Below the pieces are notes generated by a model. The model was not told where the DNA came from, searched no databases, and saw nothing but the letters and a program-made list of their open reading frames with translations. Below are positions 1 through 7,508 of a stretch of DNA of 44,898 nt, piece after piece. Source of the DNA: an uncultured Lachnospiraceae bacterium (lineage in GTDB: Bacteria > Bacillota > Clostridia > Lachnospirales > Lachnospiraceae); contig CACXEU010000106.1 of the NCBI GenBank assembly GCA_902766735.1, positions 1 through 44,898 on the forward strand, read 5' to 3'. A program made the translations under genes and the position numbers. The first letter of the stretch is position 1. Each line of letters begins with the position of its first letter.

Positions 1-1
1 T

Positions 2-127
2 CGTAGAAAAGAATTGTACAAGGAAGAAAAGATGTCTGGTACAGTGATTAAAGGTGAAAAAATTGGAAGAAACGATCCATGTCCATGTGGAAGCGGTAAG
101 AAATATAAAAAGTGTTGTGGAAGATAG
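2..127 (+). CDS. C-terminus of a SEC-C zinc-binding protein (truncated by window edge)
   Basis: Only the last 41 codons are present, so the 5' end lies outside the window. The tail is basic and ends in the SEC-C signature [14 protein letters not shown], which in SecA and in other SEC-C proteins binds one zinc ion through three Cys and a fourth Cys/His. In SecA this tail contacts SecB and ribosomes. The same motif ends many unrelated SEC-C proteins in clostridia, and the visible part is too short to tell whether this is SecA. A hairpin terminator follows directly. The motif is certain; the parent protein is not. Confidence 0.75.
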   Translation, partial: RRKELYKEEKMSGTVIKGEKIGRNDPCPCGSGKKYKKCCGR

Positions 128-131
128 CATA

Positions 132-167
132 AAAAAGACGGGATGCAGATTTGCATTCCGTCTTTTG
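132..167. terminator. Bidirectional hairpin terminator
   Basis: Arms at about 133-147 and 152-166 pair almost fully (one G-T wobble) around a four-base loop. An A-run on the left and T-run on the right let it work for the SEC-C gene on the plus strand and the convergent membrane-protein gene on the minus strand, whose stop codon lies just beyond. Confidence 0.8.
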
Positions 168-168
168 G

Positions 169-1125
169 TTATTCACAACGTTTTTTTGCCAACTTTCGTT
201 TTGCATCAGAATGGCCAATGATAATATCATATTCCGTTGCACGAATTGCATTGATGATTTCCAATGCCTCGTCACTGGTTTTGTTCCCAATGGATATCAT
301 GGAACCATTTCGAATCATATAGTTGATGGAGTAATTATGATTCTGGTTGAATGGGTTGATTGGGAAATTACCTAGGCGATAGCACCAAATAATATCCCTT
401 AAGGGAATGACGCTCACCCGTTTTTTTCCTAAATCGATAAAGTAATTTTCTGTAATAAACATCTCATTAATCTGAATATAAGTTCCCTGCGCCAACTCTT
501 CCTGAGCTTCTGTCAGAATTTCCTGCTGAACAGTTTTCCCAAGAAACGAGCAGACAGGGTAAAGATTTGGATTAAAGTATCCGATGCATGCCTGAATGAA
601 TTTCTTCGTACTCACGAGGAAGGTGCTAAGAACAATCCAGAATAAAAGCATGTAAATGACTGGATGATATGCCTCATTACTAACTAAATATGGAGTGGTT
701 GCCTCCAATAAAGATTCCTTGTCCCAGTTCAAATCCTGAGCAAAGGACTCAGCCATCTCATCAAAGGAAGAATCATGTTTTGTGATTTTTGCTTTAATCC
801 AGTAATTCTTAAGTTCTTTCTTAGGATTATCCGAAATCGGAATAAGGAAGAAAGTGCATTTCCCTTTTTCTAAAGAATAATAATATCCGTAATGTTTTCC
901 CGCAAAGCCCACAAGATCATAACCGGAATAAGTTAATTGTTTCGCTTGAAAAGTTACATAGGGTTCCTTTAAATCAATGGTCTTTAACTGTGTCAATGTT
1001 TTTGGATGAAATACATTGATAAAAGGAACAGTAAACAATACAATCAAGCACAATAAAATCACAATTACCGGCAGACGTAAAGATGTCAGGCAGACGGATT
1101 TGATTTTCTTATGAATTTGTATCAT
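169..1125 (-). CDS. Uncharacterised two-segment membrane protein
   Basis: The 318-residue product has one hydrophobic segment near residues 18-36, an outside-type region of about 110 residues, a second hydrophobic segment near 155-172 and a C-terminal soluble half. That half contains the run DLGKKRVSVIPLRDIIW, a pattern I associate with small PH-like domains of uncharacterised clostridial membrane proteins (DUF6709-like, from memory only). No catalytic motif is visible. The start is supported by GGAGG five bases upstream of the ATG and by a good minus-strand promoter. It is convergent with the SEC-C gene and divergent from the methyltransferase operon. Function unknown. Confidence 0.75.
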   Translation of the reverse strand: MIQIHKKIKSVCLTSLRLPVIVILLCLIVLFTVPFINVFHPKTLTQLKTIDLKEPYVTFQAKQLTYSGYDLVGFAGKHYGYYYSLEKGKCTFFLIPISDNPKKELKNYWIKAKITKHDSSFDEMAESFAQDLNWDKESLLEATTPYLVSNEAYHPVIYMLLFWIVLSTFLVSTKKFIQACIGYFNPNLYPVCSFLGKTVQQEILTEAQEELAQGTYIQINEMFITENYFIDLGKKRVSVIPLRDIIWCYRLGNFPINPFNQNHNYSINYMIRNGSMISIGNKTSDEALEIINAIRATEYDIIIGHSDAKRKLAKKRCE

Positions 1126-1140
1126 GGTGCCTCCAAAGAT

Positions 1141-1167
1141 TTGTTAATACACTGTTAGTAGTATAAT
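1141..1167 (+). promoter_or_regulatory. Plus-strand promoter of the methyltransferase-hslO operon
   Basis: A perfect TATAAT at 1162-1167 is preceded by TTGTTA at 1141-1146 with a short 15-base spacer, or TTTGTT with 16. The -10 is strong; the -35 assignment is weak. It would give a leader of roughly 80 bases before the start codon at 1258. Confidence 0.4.
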
Positions 1168-1188
1168 GGAGTCTTATTTTTAAATCAA
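1160..1188 (-). promoter_or_regulatory. Minus-strand promoter of the membrane-protein gene
   Basis: On the minus strand, TTGATT (1183-1188) and TATACT (1160-1165) are separated by 17 bases and lie 35 bases upstream of the start codon at 1125. A plus-strand TATAAT (1162-1167) overlaps the same -10 bases, so the two divergent promoters share DNA. Confidence 0.5.
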
Positions 1189-1257
1189 GTGACGTATTGC
1201 CATGCCAGGGGATTCTTGATAGAATTGATGGGGAATATGAGAAAGAATGGTGAATCA

Positions 1258-2025
1258 ATGGAAGCATATACAGGATTTGCAGAAGTCTATGATCAATTTA
1301 TGGACAATATTGATTATGACGGATGGTGTTCTTATTTAATGGAATTGTTAAAAGAATACGGCGTGGTTCCGCAGGGAAATTCCTATGAAAATCGAATTGT
1401 GCTAGACCTTGGATGTGGTACGGGAAATGTCACGGGACGGCTGGCGAAGGCAGGGTTTGACATGATTGGTCTGGATATCTCACAGGAAATGCTGAGTGTG
1501 GCAATGAAAAAAAATCCGGGAGATATTCTGTATCTCATGCAGGATATGAGGGAATTTGAATTGTATGGAACTGTTGCAGCAGTGATAAGTTTGTGCGACT
1601 CCATGAACTATCTTATGGAAACACAGGATTTGGTGGACGTGTTTCGATTGGTAAATAATTACTTGGACCCGGGTGGTGTGTTTATTTTTGACTTAAAGAC
1701 AGAATATTACTATAAGGGGATTGGAGAATGCGTTATTGCTGAGGACAGGGAAGAATGTAGTTTCATCTGGGATAATTATTATGATGAAGCTGAGAAGGTA
1801 AATGAGTATCAATTATCTTTATTTGTTCGAGGAGAAGATGATCGGTATGATAAGTATGTGGAAGAACATTTTCAACGGGCATATTCTCTGGATGAAATAA
1901 AAAATGCATTAACAGAAGCAGGAATGGAATTTGTTCAAGCTTATGGAGCTTTTACGAAAGATGAACCAGGCCTGGAAGATGAACGGTTATATATTATTGC
2001 AAGAGAAAAAGGAAAAAAGAGGTAA
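1258..2025 (+). CDS. Class I SAM-dependent methyltransferase
   Basis: The 255-residue product has the Rossmann methyltransferase motif I (VLDLGCGTGNVTGRL) near residue 43, then an acidic strand-2 residue (IGLDIS) and a DxMREF region, all typical of a class I SAM methyltransferase of the Methyltransf_25 type. It probably methylates a small molecule or RNA/protein in the cytoplasm; the substrate cannot be told. I place the start at the ATG at 1258, where GGTGA lies four bases upstream; longer in-frame starts exist at 1189, 1228 and 1237 but lack good spacing. hslO follows within five bases, with its ribosome site overlapping this stop. The segment over the start codon is identical over 23 bases to part of the nuclease gene at 13422. 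Confidence 0.85.
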   Translation: MEAYTGFAEVYDQFMDNIDYDGWCSYLMELLKEYGVVPQGNSYENRIVLDLGCGTGNVTGRLAKAGFDMIGLDISQEMLSVAMKKNPGDILYLMQDMREFELYGTVAAVISLCDSMNYLMETQDLVDVFRLVNNYLDPGGVFIFDLKTEYYYKGIGECVIAEDREECSFIWDNYYDEAEKVNEYQLSLFVRGEDDRYDKYVEEHFQRAYSLDEIKNALTEAGMEFVQAYGAFTKDEPGLEDERLYIIAREKGKKR

Positions 2026-2029
2026 GAAA

Positions 2030-2899
2030 ATGGATTATATTATTAGAGCAACTGCAGCAGGAAATCAAATTCGGGCATTTGCAATTACATCAAGAGATTT
2101 AGTGGAGACTGCCAGACAGCATCACAATACTAGTCCGGTTGCAACCGCAGCATTGGGAAGACTTCTCACAGGAGGAGCCATGATGGGTGTGATGATGAAA
2201 GGTGACAATGACAAGCTGACCCTTATGATGAAGGGCGACGGACCAATTAACGGAGTCACTGTTACTGCAGATTCCAAAGGGAGTGTGAAAGGATATGTTG
2301 GTAATCCCAATGTACTGATTCCGGCAAACTATGCCGGAAAACTAGATGTTGGAGCGGCAATTGGCTATGGTACGTTGACGGTAATTAAGGATATGGGATT
2401 AAAAGAACCTTATGCCAGTCAGGTTCCGTTGGGTACCAGTGAAGTTGCAGAAGATTTAACTTATTATTTTGCATCCAGTGAACAGGTTCCTTCCGCAGTT
2501 GCCTTGGGCGTATTAATGTCAAAGGACAATACAGTGAAACAGGCAGGGGGATTCATTATTCAGTTAATGCCGTTTGCCAGTGAGGAAACCATTAGTTATC
2601 TGGAAGAAAAAATTGCAAAGATTATTTCGGTTACGGATTTATTGGAACAGGGAATGACACCAGAAGAAATTTTGAAAGACGTACTTGGTGAGTTGGGGAT
2701 TGAATTCAATGATAAGATTCCAACACAGTTTGAATGTAATTGTAGTAAAGAAAAAGTATCCAAGGCGCTGGCAAGTCTTAGCAAAAAGGATCTGAATGAT
2801 TTGATTAACGATGGAGAAGAAATCGAAGTGAAATGTGATTTCTGTAACACAAAGTATCAGTTTTCCATTCAGGAATTAAAGAGGTTAGGTAATAAATGA
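2030..2899 (+). CDS. hslO: Hsp33 redox-regulated holdase chaperone
   Basis: Hsp33 binds unfolding proteins during oxidative stress. The 289-residue length matches the family. The N-terminal substrate-binding core starts DYIIRATAAG and carries the conserved GGAMMGVMMKGD region. The C-terminal redox switch has the family's four Cys in CxC (C236, C238) and CxxC (C269, C272) pairs, which hold zinc when reduced and form disulfides when oxidised. The start at 2030 is preceded by AGAGG overlapping the methyltransferase stop; a longer in-frame start at 1931 lies inside that gene and is rejected. Its stop overlaps the next start by four bases, so the three genes form one transcript. Confidence 0.95.
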   Translation: MDYIIRATAAGNQIRAFAITSRDLVETARQHHNTSPVATAALGRLLTGGAMMGVMMKGDNDKLTLMMKGDGPINGVTVTADSKGSVKGYVGNPNVLIPANYAGKLDVGAAIGYGTLTVIKDMGLKEPYASQVPLGTSEVAEDLTYYFASSEQVPSAVALGVLMSKDNTVKQAGGFIIQLMPFASEETISYLEEKIAKIISVTDLLEQGMTPEEILKDVLGELGIEFNDKIPTQFECNCSKEKVSKALASLSKKDLNDLINDGEEIEVKCDFCNTKYQFSIQELKRLGNK

Positions 2900-3891
2900 T
2901 AAGATTTGGAATTATGGGGGCAGGAAGCATCGCCCATGCAATGCTTACAACATTGTCCCATATGAAGGAAGCAGAGGCTTATGGAGTTGCTTCCAGAAGT
3001 TTCGAAAAGGCGGAAGAATATCGGGAACAGTATCACTTAGAAAAGGCATATGGTTCTTATGAAGAAATGGTGCTGGATGAAGCCATTGATGTGGTTTATA
3101 TTGCAACACCACATTCTTTTCATTTTGAACAGGCGAAGTTATGTCTGGAACATGGAAAGCATGTGCTCTGCGAAAAAGCCTTTACGGCCAATGCAAAACA
3201 GACAGAACAGTTAATTCAGTTGGCAAGGCAGCAGGGGCTTTTCTTAGGAGAAGCAATGTGGACACGGTTTATGCCCTTGATTAAGAAATTAAAAGAAATC
3301 ATTGAGAATAAAACAATCGGGGATGTAATGTCCATGACGGCAAATCTTAATTTCCCAATGTTACATAAGGAAAGACTGGTTAAGCCGGAGCTGGCAGGAG
3401 GGGCCTTACTGGATGTTGGAATTTATCCGTTAACTATGGCATCTATTGTGATGGGAAATGAAGTCGAGAAAATTGTTGCCACAGGAGTACTCAGTGAAAC
3501 CGGTGTGGATTTGATGGGACAATATACCTTGATTTATAAGAACGGAAAAATGGCTGATTTGAATTCCGGAATGTGTGCTTTTAGTGATGGAAACGCTGTG
3601 ATTTACGGAAATGGCGGAATGATTACCGTGGAGGGGACGAATTGTCCACGTGGAATTAAGGTCTGGGATCATACTTGGAATCTGATTATGGATATTTCCG
3701 CTGAGGAGGTTGCAACCTATGAATCTGATGAGCCACTGACCGGATATGAATATGAAGTCCTTGCTTGTGTGAAAGCAATTGAAGATGGCAAGACAGAATT
3801 TGAGGAAATGCCTTTACAGTTATCTTTAAAAATGATGAAACTGATGGATGAGATTCGAAGACAGTTAGGTGTGAAGTTCCCTTTTGAATAG
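2896..3891 (+). CDS. Gfo/Idh/MocA family NAD(P)-dependent oxidoreductase
   Basis: The 331-residue protein starts with a dinucleotide-binding fold (FGIMGAGSIAHAM). It has the family's E-K-A/P-type catalytic motif as CEKAFTAN near residue 93, then an EAMWTRFMP helix and a DVGIYPL segment, which together resemble trans-1,2-dihydrobenzene-1,2-diol dehydrogenase-like members. Such enzymes oxidise sugars, inositols or related alcohols with NAD(P). The canonical Pro after Glu-Lys is Ala here, as in that subgroup. It overlaps hslO by four bases (ATGA), so it is translationally coupled. The substrate is unknown. Confidence 0.9.
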   Translation: MIRFGIMGAGSIAHAMLTTLSHMKEAEAYGVASRSFEKAEEYREQYHLEKAYGSYEEMVLDEAIDVVYIATPHSFHFEQAKLCLEHGKHVLCEKAFTANAKQTEQLIQLARQQGLFLGEAMWTRFMPLIKKLKEIIENKTIGDVMSMTANLNFPMLHKERLVKPELAGGALLDVGIYPLTMASIVMGNEVEKIVATGVLSETGVDLMGQYTLIYKNGKMADLNSGMCAFSDGNAVIYGNGGMITVEGTNCPRGIKVWDHTWNLIMDISAEEVATYESDEPLTGYEYEVLACVKAIEDGKTEFEEMPLQLSLKMMKLMDEIRRQLGVKFPFE

Positions 3892-3901
3892 AAGAACATG
3901 G

Positions 3902-3938
3902 AAAAACTCCTGTGTAAAGTTTGGTCACAGGAGTTTTT
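3902..3938 (+). terminator. Terminator of the methyltransferase-hslO-oxidoreductase operon
   Basis: Thirteen-base perfect arms at 3902-3914 and 3926-3938 surround an 11-base loop and end in a T-run, ten bases after the oxidoreductase stop. Confidence 0.9.
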
Positions 3939-3977
3939 ATTACATAGGAAAGTCCTCTGAACTTTCCTATGTAATAA
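3937..3977. repeat. Second perfect hairpin directly after the terminator
   Basis: Arms of about 16 bases (3938-3953 and 3961-3976) pair perfectly around a seven-base loop. It abuts the terminator and is followed by A-runs, so on the minus strand it resembles a terminator. A third short hairpin, GTGTCGC-TT-GCGACAC, lies at 4045-4060 in a locally GC-rich stretch. Confidence 0.8.
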
Positions 3978-4073
3978 AAAGGTTCCGCAAGGAGGCGCAC
4001 CCCCCAGAGATGTATTTATGCTGTCGCATCTGCTCGCGCGAGAAGTGTCGCTTGCGACACTTTGTTCTAGGAA

Positions 4074-4119
4074 AATAAAACGATTTTTATTGGGAAAAGG
4101 GGTTGTAAAAACGTTTTAA
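4074..4119. promoter_or_regulatory. Possible LacI-family/cre-like operators upstream of the GH16 gene
   Basis: Two A/T-rich, CG-centred imperfect palindromes lie at 4074-4091 (arms AATAAA/TTTATT) and 4106-4119 (core AAAACGTTTT). A central CG with A/T arms is typical of LacI/CcpA operators, though two positions differ from the cre consensus. They sit 70-110 bases upstream of the glucanase start. This is inference from shape only. Confidence 0.3.
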
Positions 4120-4186
4120 GTTATGTATATTGATGATAGCGGTAACATGGACGGACAGAAAAGTGAATAATTTTTAGGAGGAGAAC

Positions 4187-6079
4187 ATGAAAGGATTTAA
4201 GGGGAAAATAGCTCTAGGCCTGGCTGTAACATTAGTTTTTTCAGGAATCAGCTATCAGGGAAAAGAACAAAAATCAGTAGAGGCAGCTGAAGAATATCAG
4301 TTAGTCTGGTCAGATGAATTTGATGGAACGTCATTGAATGATTCAAACTGGAATATTGAAGTGAATGGAAATGGCGGAGGAAACAATGAACTTCAGTATT
4401 ACACTAATAGAACACAAAATATTGAAGTAAGTAATGGAACATTAAAGATTCATGCGCTAAAAGAAAAATATGGAAATAAGAATTATACATCAGGTCGTAT
4501 TACGACTCAGAATAAAAAAATCTTTAAGTTTGGAAGAATCGAAGCAAAGATGAAACTTCCTAGATTTAAAGGTGCATGGCCGGCATTTTGGATGTTAGGA
4601 AATAATATTAGTTCTGTAGGCTGGCCAAAATGTGGTGAGATGGACATTATGGAAGCAATTAACGAAGAGAATAATGTATATGCAAACCTGCATTGGTATC
4701 ATAGTGATCATAATGCAGATACTCAGGGAACGGCTTATAATGTAGGAGACCGTACCGCATGGCATACATATGCGATGGAATGGGATGCTAATACAACAAA
4801 ATTTTATGTAGATAATATTCTCTATCAGACATATGATATTTCAGATTCTAATTTCAGCGAGTTCAGAAAAGAACAGTTTATTATTTTTAACCTTGCAATT
4901 GGAGGAATCTGGCCTGGATATAATATTGACGATACAGCATTTCCAAGTAAATCAACAATGGAGGTTGATTATGTAAGGGTTTATCAGAAACAGGAGGAAA
5001 CCACAACGGCTTACGAGGGACCTACTGTTTCCGTGAATCAGGATTCTGTGAAGGAATTTAAAGGCGCATGGACTCCCTTTTTTGGCTCTTCAATCAATTG
5101 GATTGAGTCAAAAGGATCCATTACTCAAAACAGTACAACTGATTTGTCTGCCGGTTATACTGCAAATATTACTGATGCAGGACATGTAGCAGGAGATTCC
5201 ATATGGTCTGTACAGGGAAATCTTGAAAATATTCCTTTTTATGCAGGAAATACATATACATTTAAGGTTACATTGCTTTCCAATGTTGATAAAAAAGTAT
5301 TTGTAAAAGTTACAGACGAAGATCAGTCCGTTATGGCTGGAGAAATTCTGGATTTAAAAGCGAATATACCATATAACTATACTACTCAGGTTGAAATTCC
5401 ATCAGATTTCGATAGTACAGTAAGCTTGAAATTTGGTCTGGGAAAAACGGAAGGGGATACGATTGATGATAATAGTGCATTGACTGTGAAAGTATCAAAT
5501 GTATCCTTCAATACCACCGCATTGATTCCGGATCCGGCATATCAGCCAATGACGGAGACGAAAACACAGTCAACAAATCTGCCGACAAAGAATGAAACAA
5601 CAATAAAACAAGAAGTTATAACAAAGGATGAAGCAGCAACAAAACAAGAAGTTACAACAAAGGATGGGGGTGTTTCAAAGGATGAGGTAACCACCGGGAC
5701 AGAAAAAACAGCTGCTTTGCAGAAGTCAACAGAAGAAGACCAGGCGGGAGAATTTCTGAAGAAATGTGGAACTGCAAAAATTAAAGTATCTGTTAAAAAG
5801 AAATCTGCCAAGAAGATTAAGATTACTTTAAAGAAAGCATTAAAGGCGGTGGACGGATATGAAGTCAGAGTATATAAAACACGTAAGAATGCAAGAAAAA
5901 ATAAAAAAGTATTCGTAAAAGCAAGGACAAAGAAGAATACAAAGTCATTTAAGATTTCTCACAAGAAACTAAAAAACAAAAAGAAACTGTTTCTTCGTGT
6001 TCGTGGCTACAAAAAAATTGGAAAGAAGATTATTTTCAGCAAAAAATGGTCTGTTACAAAGAAAGTTAAAATTAAGTAA
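4187..6079 (+). CDS. Secreted GH16 beta-glucanase with binding module and lysine-rich tail
   Basis: The 630-residue product has a Sec signal peptide (about 1-33, ending VEAA). A glycoside hydrolase family 16 domain follows (about 36-268) with the catalytic motif GEMDIMEAI: E151 nucleophile, D153, E156 acid/base. The extra Met in this motif is typical of laminarinase-type beta-1,3(4)-glucanases. A carbohydrate-binding-like beta domain spans about 285-445. A Thr/Lys/Glu linker with repeated TTKDE-like units (465-510) leads to a very lysine-rich C-terminal domain (535-630) with an FN3-like core. There is no LPXTG motif, so the basic tail may hold the enzyme to anionic wall polymers (inference). 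TAGGAGGAG precedes the start. It probably cleaves dietary or microbial beta-glucans outside the cell. Confidence 0.93.
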   Translation: MKGFKGKIALGLAVTLVFSGISYQGKEQKSVEAAEEYQLVWSDEFDGTSLNDSNWNIEVNGNGGGNNELQYYTNRTQNIEVSNGTLKIHALKEKYGNKNYTSGRITTQNKKIFKFGRIEAKMKLPRFKGAWPAFWMLGNNISSVGWPKCGEMDIMEAINEENNVYANLHWYHSDHNADTQGTAYNVGDRTAWHTYAMEWDANTTKFYVDNILYQTYDISDSNFSEFRKEQFIIFNLAIGGIWPGYNIDDTAFPSKSTMEVDYVRVYQKQEETTTAYEGPTVSVNQDSVKEFKGAWTPFFGSSINWIESKGSITQNSTTDLSAGYTANITDAGHVAGDSIWSVQGNLENIPFYAGNTYTFKVTLLSNVDKKVFVKVTDEDQSVMAGEILDLKANIPYNYTTQVEIPSDFDSTVSLKFGLGKTEGDTIDDNSALTVKVSNVSFNTTALIPDPAYQPMTETKTQSTNLPTKNETTIKQEVITKDEAATKQEVTTKDGGVSKDEVTTGTEKTAALQKSTEEDQAGEFLKKCGTAKIKVSVKKKSAKKIKITLKKALKAVDGYEVRVYKTRKNARKNKKVFVKARTKKNTKSFKISHKKLKNKKKLFLRVRGYKKIGKKIIFSKKWSVTKKVKIK

Positions 6080-6085
6080 ATATTT

Positions 6086-6120
6086 AAAGGGGAATGGTTT
6101 TTTTGACCATTCCCTTTTTT
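6086..6120 (+). terminator. Terminator of the GH16 gene
   Basis: Arms 6086-6098 and 6106-6118 pair perfectly around a T-rich loop and run into a T-tract, seven bases past the stop. Confidence 0.92.
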
Positions 6121-6196
6121 CTGTATACACACTGTAATAATTGTATGAAATGTGGTATGATAGAGAGGTTGAATACACGTATGGGAGGAAATACTT

Positions 6197-7498
6197 TTGA
6201 AACGAATAATTATTACACTCATTACGGCACTCATGATGTTCAGCATGACGGTGATGGTAAGTGCCGGAGAATTGGACAAAAATGAAAAAGAAGTATTGAA
6301 CCAATTAACAAATAAAAACTTTCCTGTAAAAATTGAAAACAGATATTTGAATCAGTTGGAAAATTATTTGATTCGGGATGATGTTTCTGTCGCTAAGGAA
6401 GATGTGGAAGATGTGGTATCTTATTTGCGTGAAGCATTACTAGCACAGAAGGCTTATAAAAAAGATAAGTCTATCGATAATTTTAAAAAAATGTATATCA
6501 ATGCGGAAAAGGCGGGCAGTCTTTTGCATTTGATTTTAGAATATGATAGTTCGGTTGGAAAATTTTATGCGTTGGATTCTGAAGGGTATATTGTGATTGA
6601 TACAGTGAATCCAATTAAAAACACGGGAGAAGAAAAAGTCGCCGAAAAAGAATGGAACTTTTCCGTGGAAATCTTTTTTGCAATCGCAGTGGGACTTTGT
6701 GTTATTGGATTACTTACAAATTTCAGACGATGGAGCAGAAAACTTCGTGCAAAGCATCAGAAGGAATATGATGATGAGGAAGATGATGAACTGGAGGTTG
6801 CCAGCAGAAAGACCAGAAGGGCTCGCAGACAGACCTTTACTTATGTAAACTTTAAGGAAATCTTAAAATACTTTTATGTCCCGATTATCATGGGATTGAT
6901 TGTGATTGGAAGTGGTTATGCCACTTTTCTGTCAACAGCCGAACTGTGGAGCAGTACCAGCAAAAACTTCCTGAACACTCAACCAATCTACCTTACAGAT
7001 GATTCGGAAGCAACACCTTTTAAGGGAAATGAAAAAAGTCAGAGAGAAGAATTGAGATTGCATGGGATTACAATTCCAAAGTTCAGTCAGCATTATGGCG
7101 AGTTGGCTTGTGAGGACTTGGAACTGGATGTGCCGGTTTATTGGGGTGACCGTCCGGAACAGCTTGCTAAGGGGGCTGGACATTACATTGGAAGTTTCCT
7201 GCCGGGATATGGAAAGACAATTCTTATTGGTGCTCATAATACTACATATTTTGCAAACCTGGAAAAAGTTAAGACAGGAGATGAATTTAAGTTCACGACA
7301 ACTTATGGAATCTTTCGTTATAAAGTTGTCGAAATGAAAATTGTCGATAAGGATTTTGATAAGGCCTACGATTTGACAGCAGATAAGGAACAGCTTGTTT
7401 TGTATACCTGCTATCCATATGGTACCTTGAATGGAACGAAAAATCAGAGAATGTTTGTGTACCTTGACCGTGTCAGTGGACCAAACATAAAGTACTAG
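6197..7498 (+). CDS. Sortase with an exported N-terminal helical domain
   Basis: The 433-residue product starts at TTG (6197) with GGAGG eight bases upstream. It has a cleavable-looking signal peptide (1-23), an exported helical domain (about 25-140), a membrane segment (156-174), a strongly charged cytoplasmic stretch with EEDDE and basic clusters (178-212), a second membrane segment (226-246) and a C-terminal sortase domain. The sortase triad is visible: H347 in LIGAHNTT, C405 in LYTCYP and R418 in NQRMFVYL, so it should be an active transpeptidase, most like class D. Ordinary sortases have one anchor and no such front domain. The next gene, ten bases on, is a membrane protein of the same topology style. 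No LPXTG substrate occurs in the window. Confidence 0.9.
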   Translation: MKRIIITLITALMMFSMTVMVSAGELDKNEKEVLNQLTNKNFPVKIENRYLNQLENYLIRDDVSVAKEDVEDVVSYLREALLAQKAYKKDKSIDNFKKMYINAEKAGSLLHLILEYDSSVGKFYALDSEGYIVIDTVNPIKNTGEEKVAEKEWNFSVEIFFAIAVGLCVIGLLTNFRRWSRKLRAKHQKEYDDEEDDELEVASRKTRRARRQTFTYVNFKEILKYFYVPIIMGLIVIGSGYATFLSTAELWSSTSKNFLNTQPIYLTDDSEATPFKGNEKSQREELRLHGITIPKFSQHYGELACEDLELDVPVYWGDRPEQLAKGAGHYIGSFLPGYGKTILIGAHNTTYFANLEKVKTGDEFKFTTTYGIFRYKVVEMKIVDKDFDKAYDLTADKEQLVLYTCYPYGTLNGTKNQRMFVYLDRVSGPNIKY

Positions 7499-7508
7499 GA
7501 GGAATATC

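Noticed and set aside
3884..4078. Open frame in the gap before the GH16 gene
   Set aside because: It consists of hairpin and GC-rich repeat sequence with no ribosome site.
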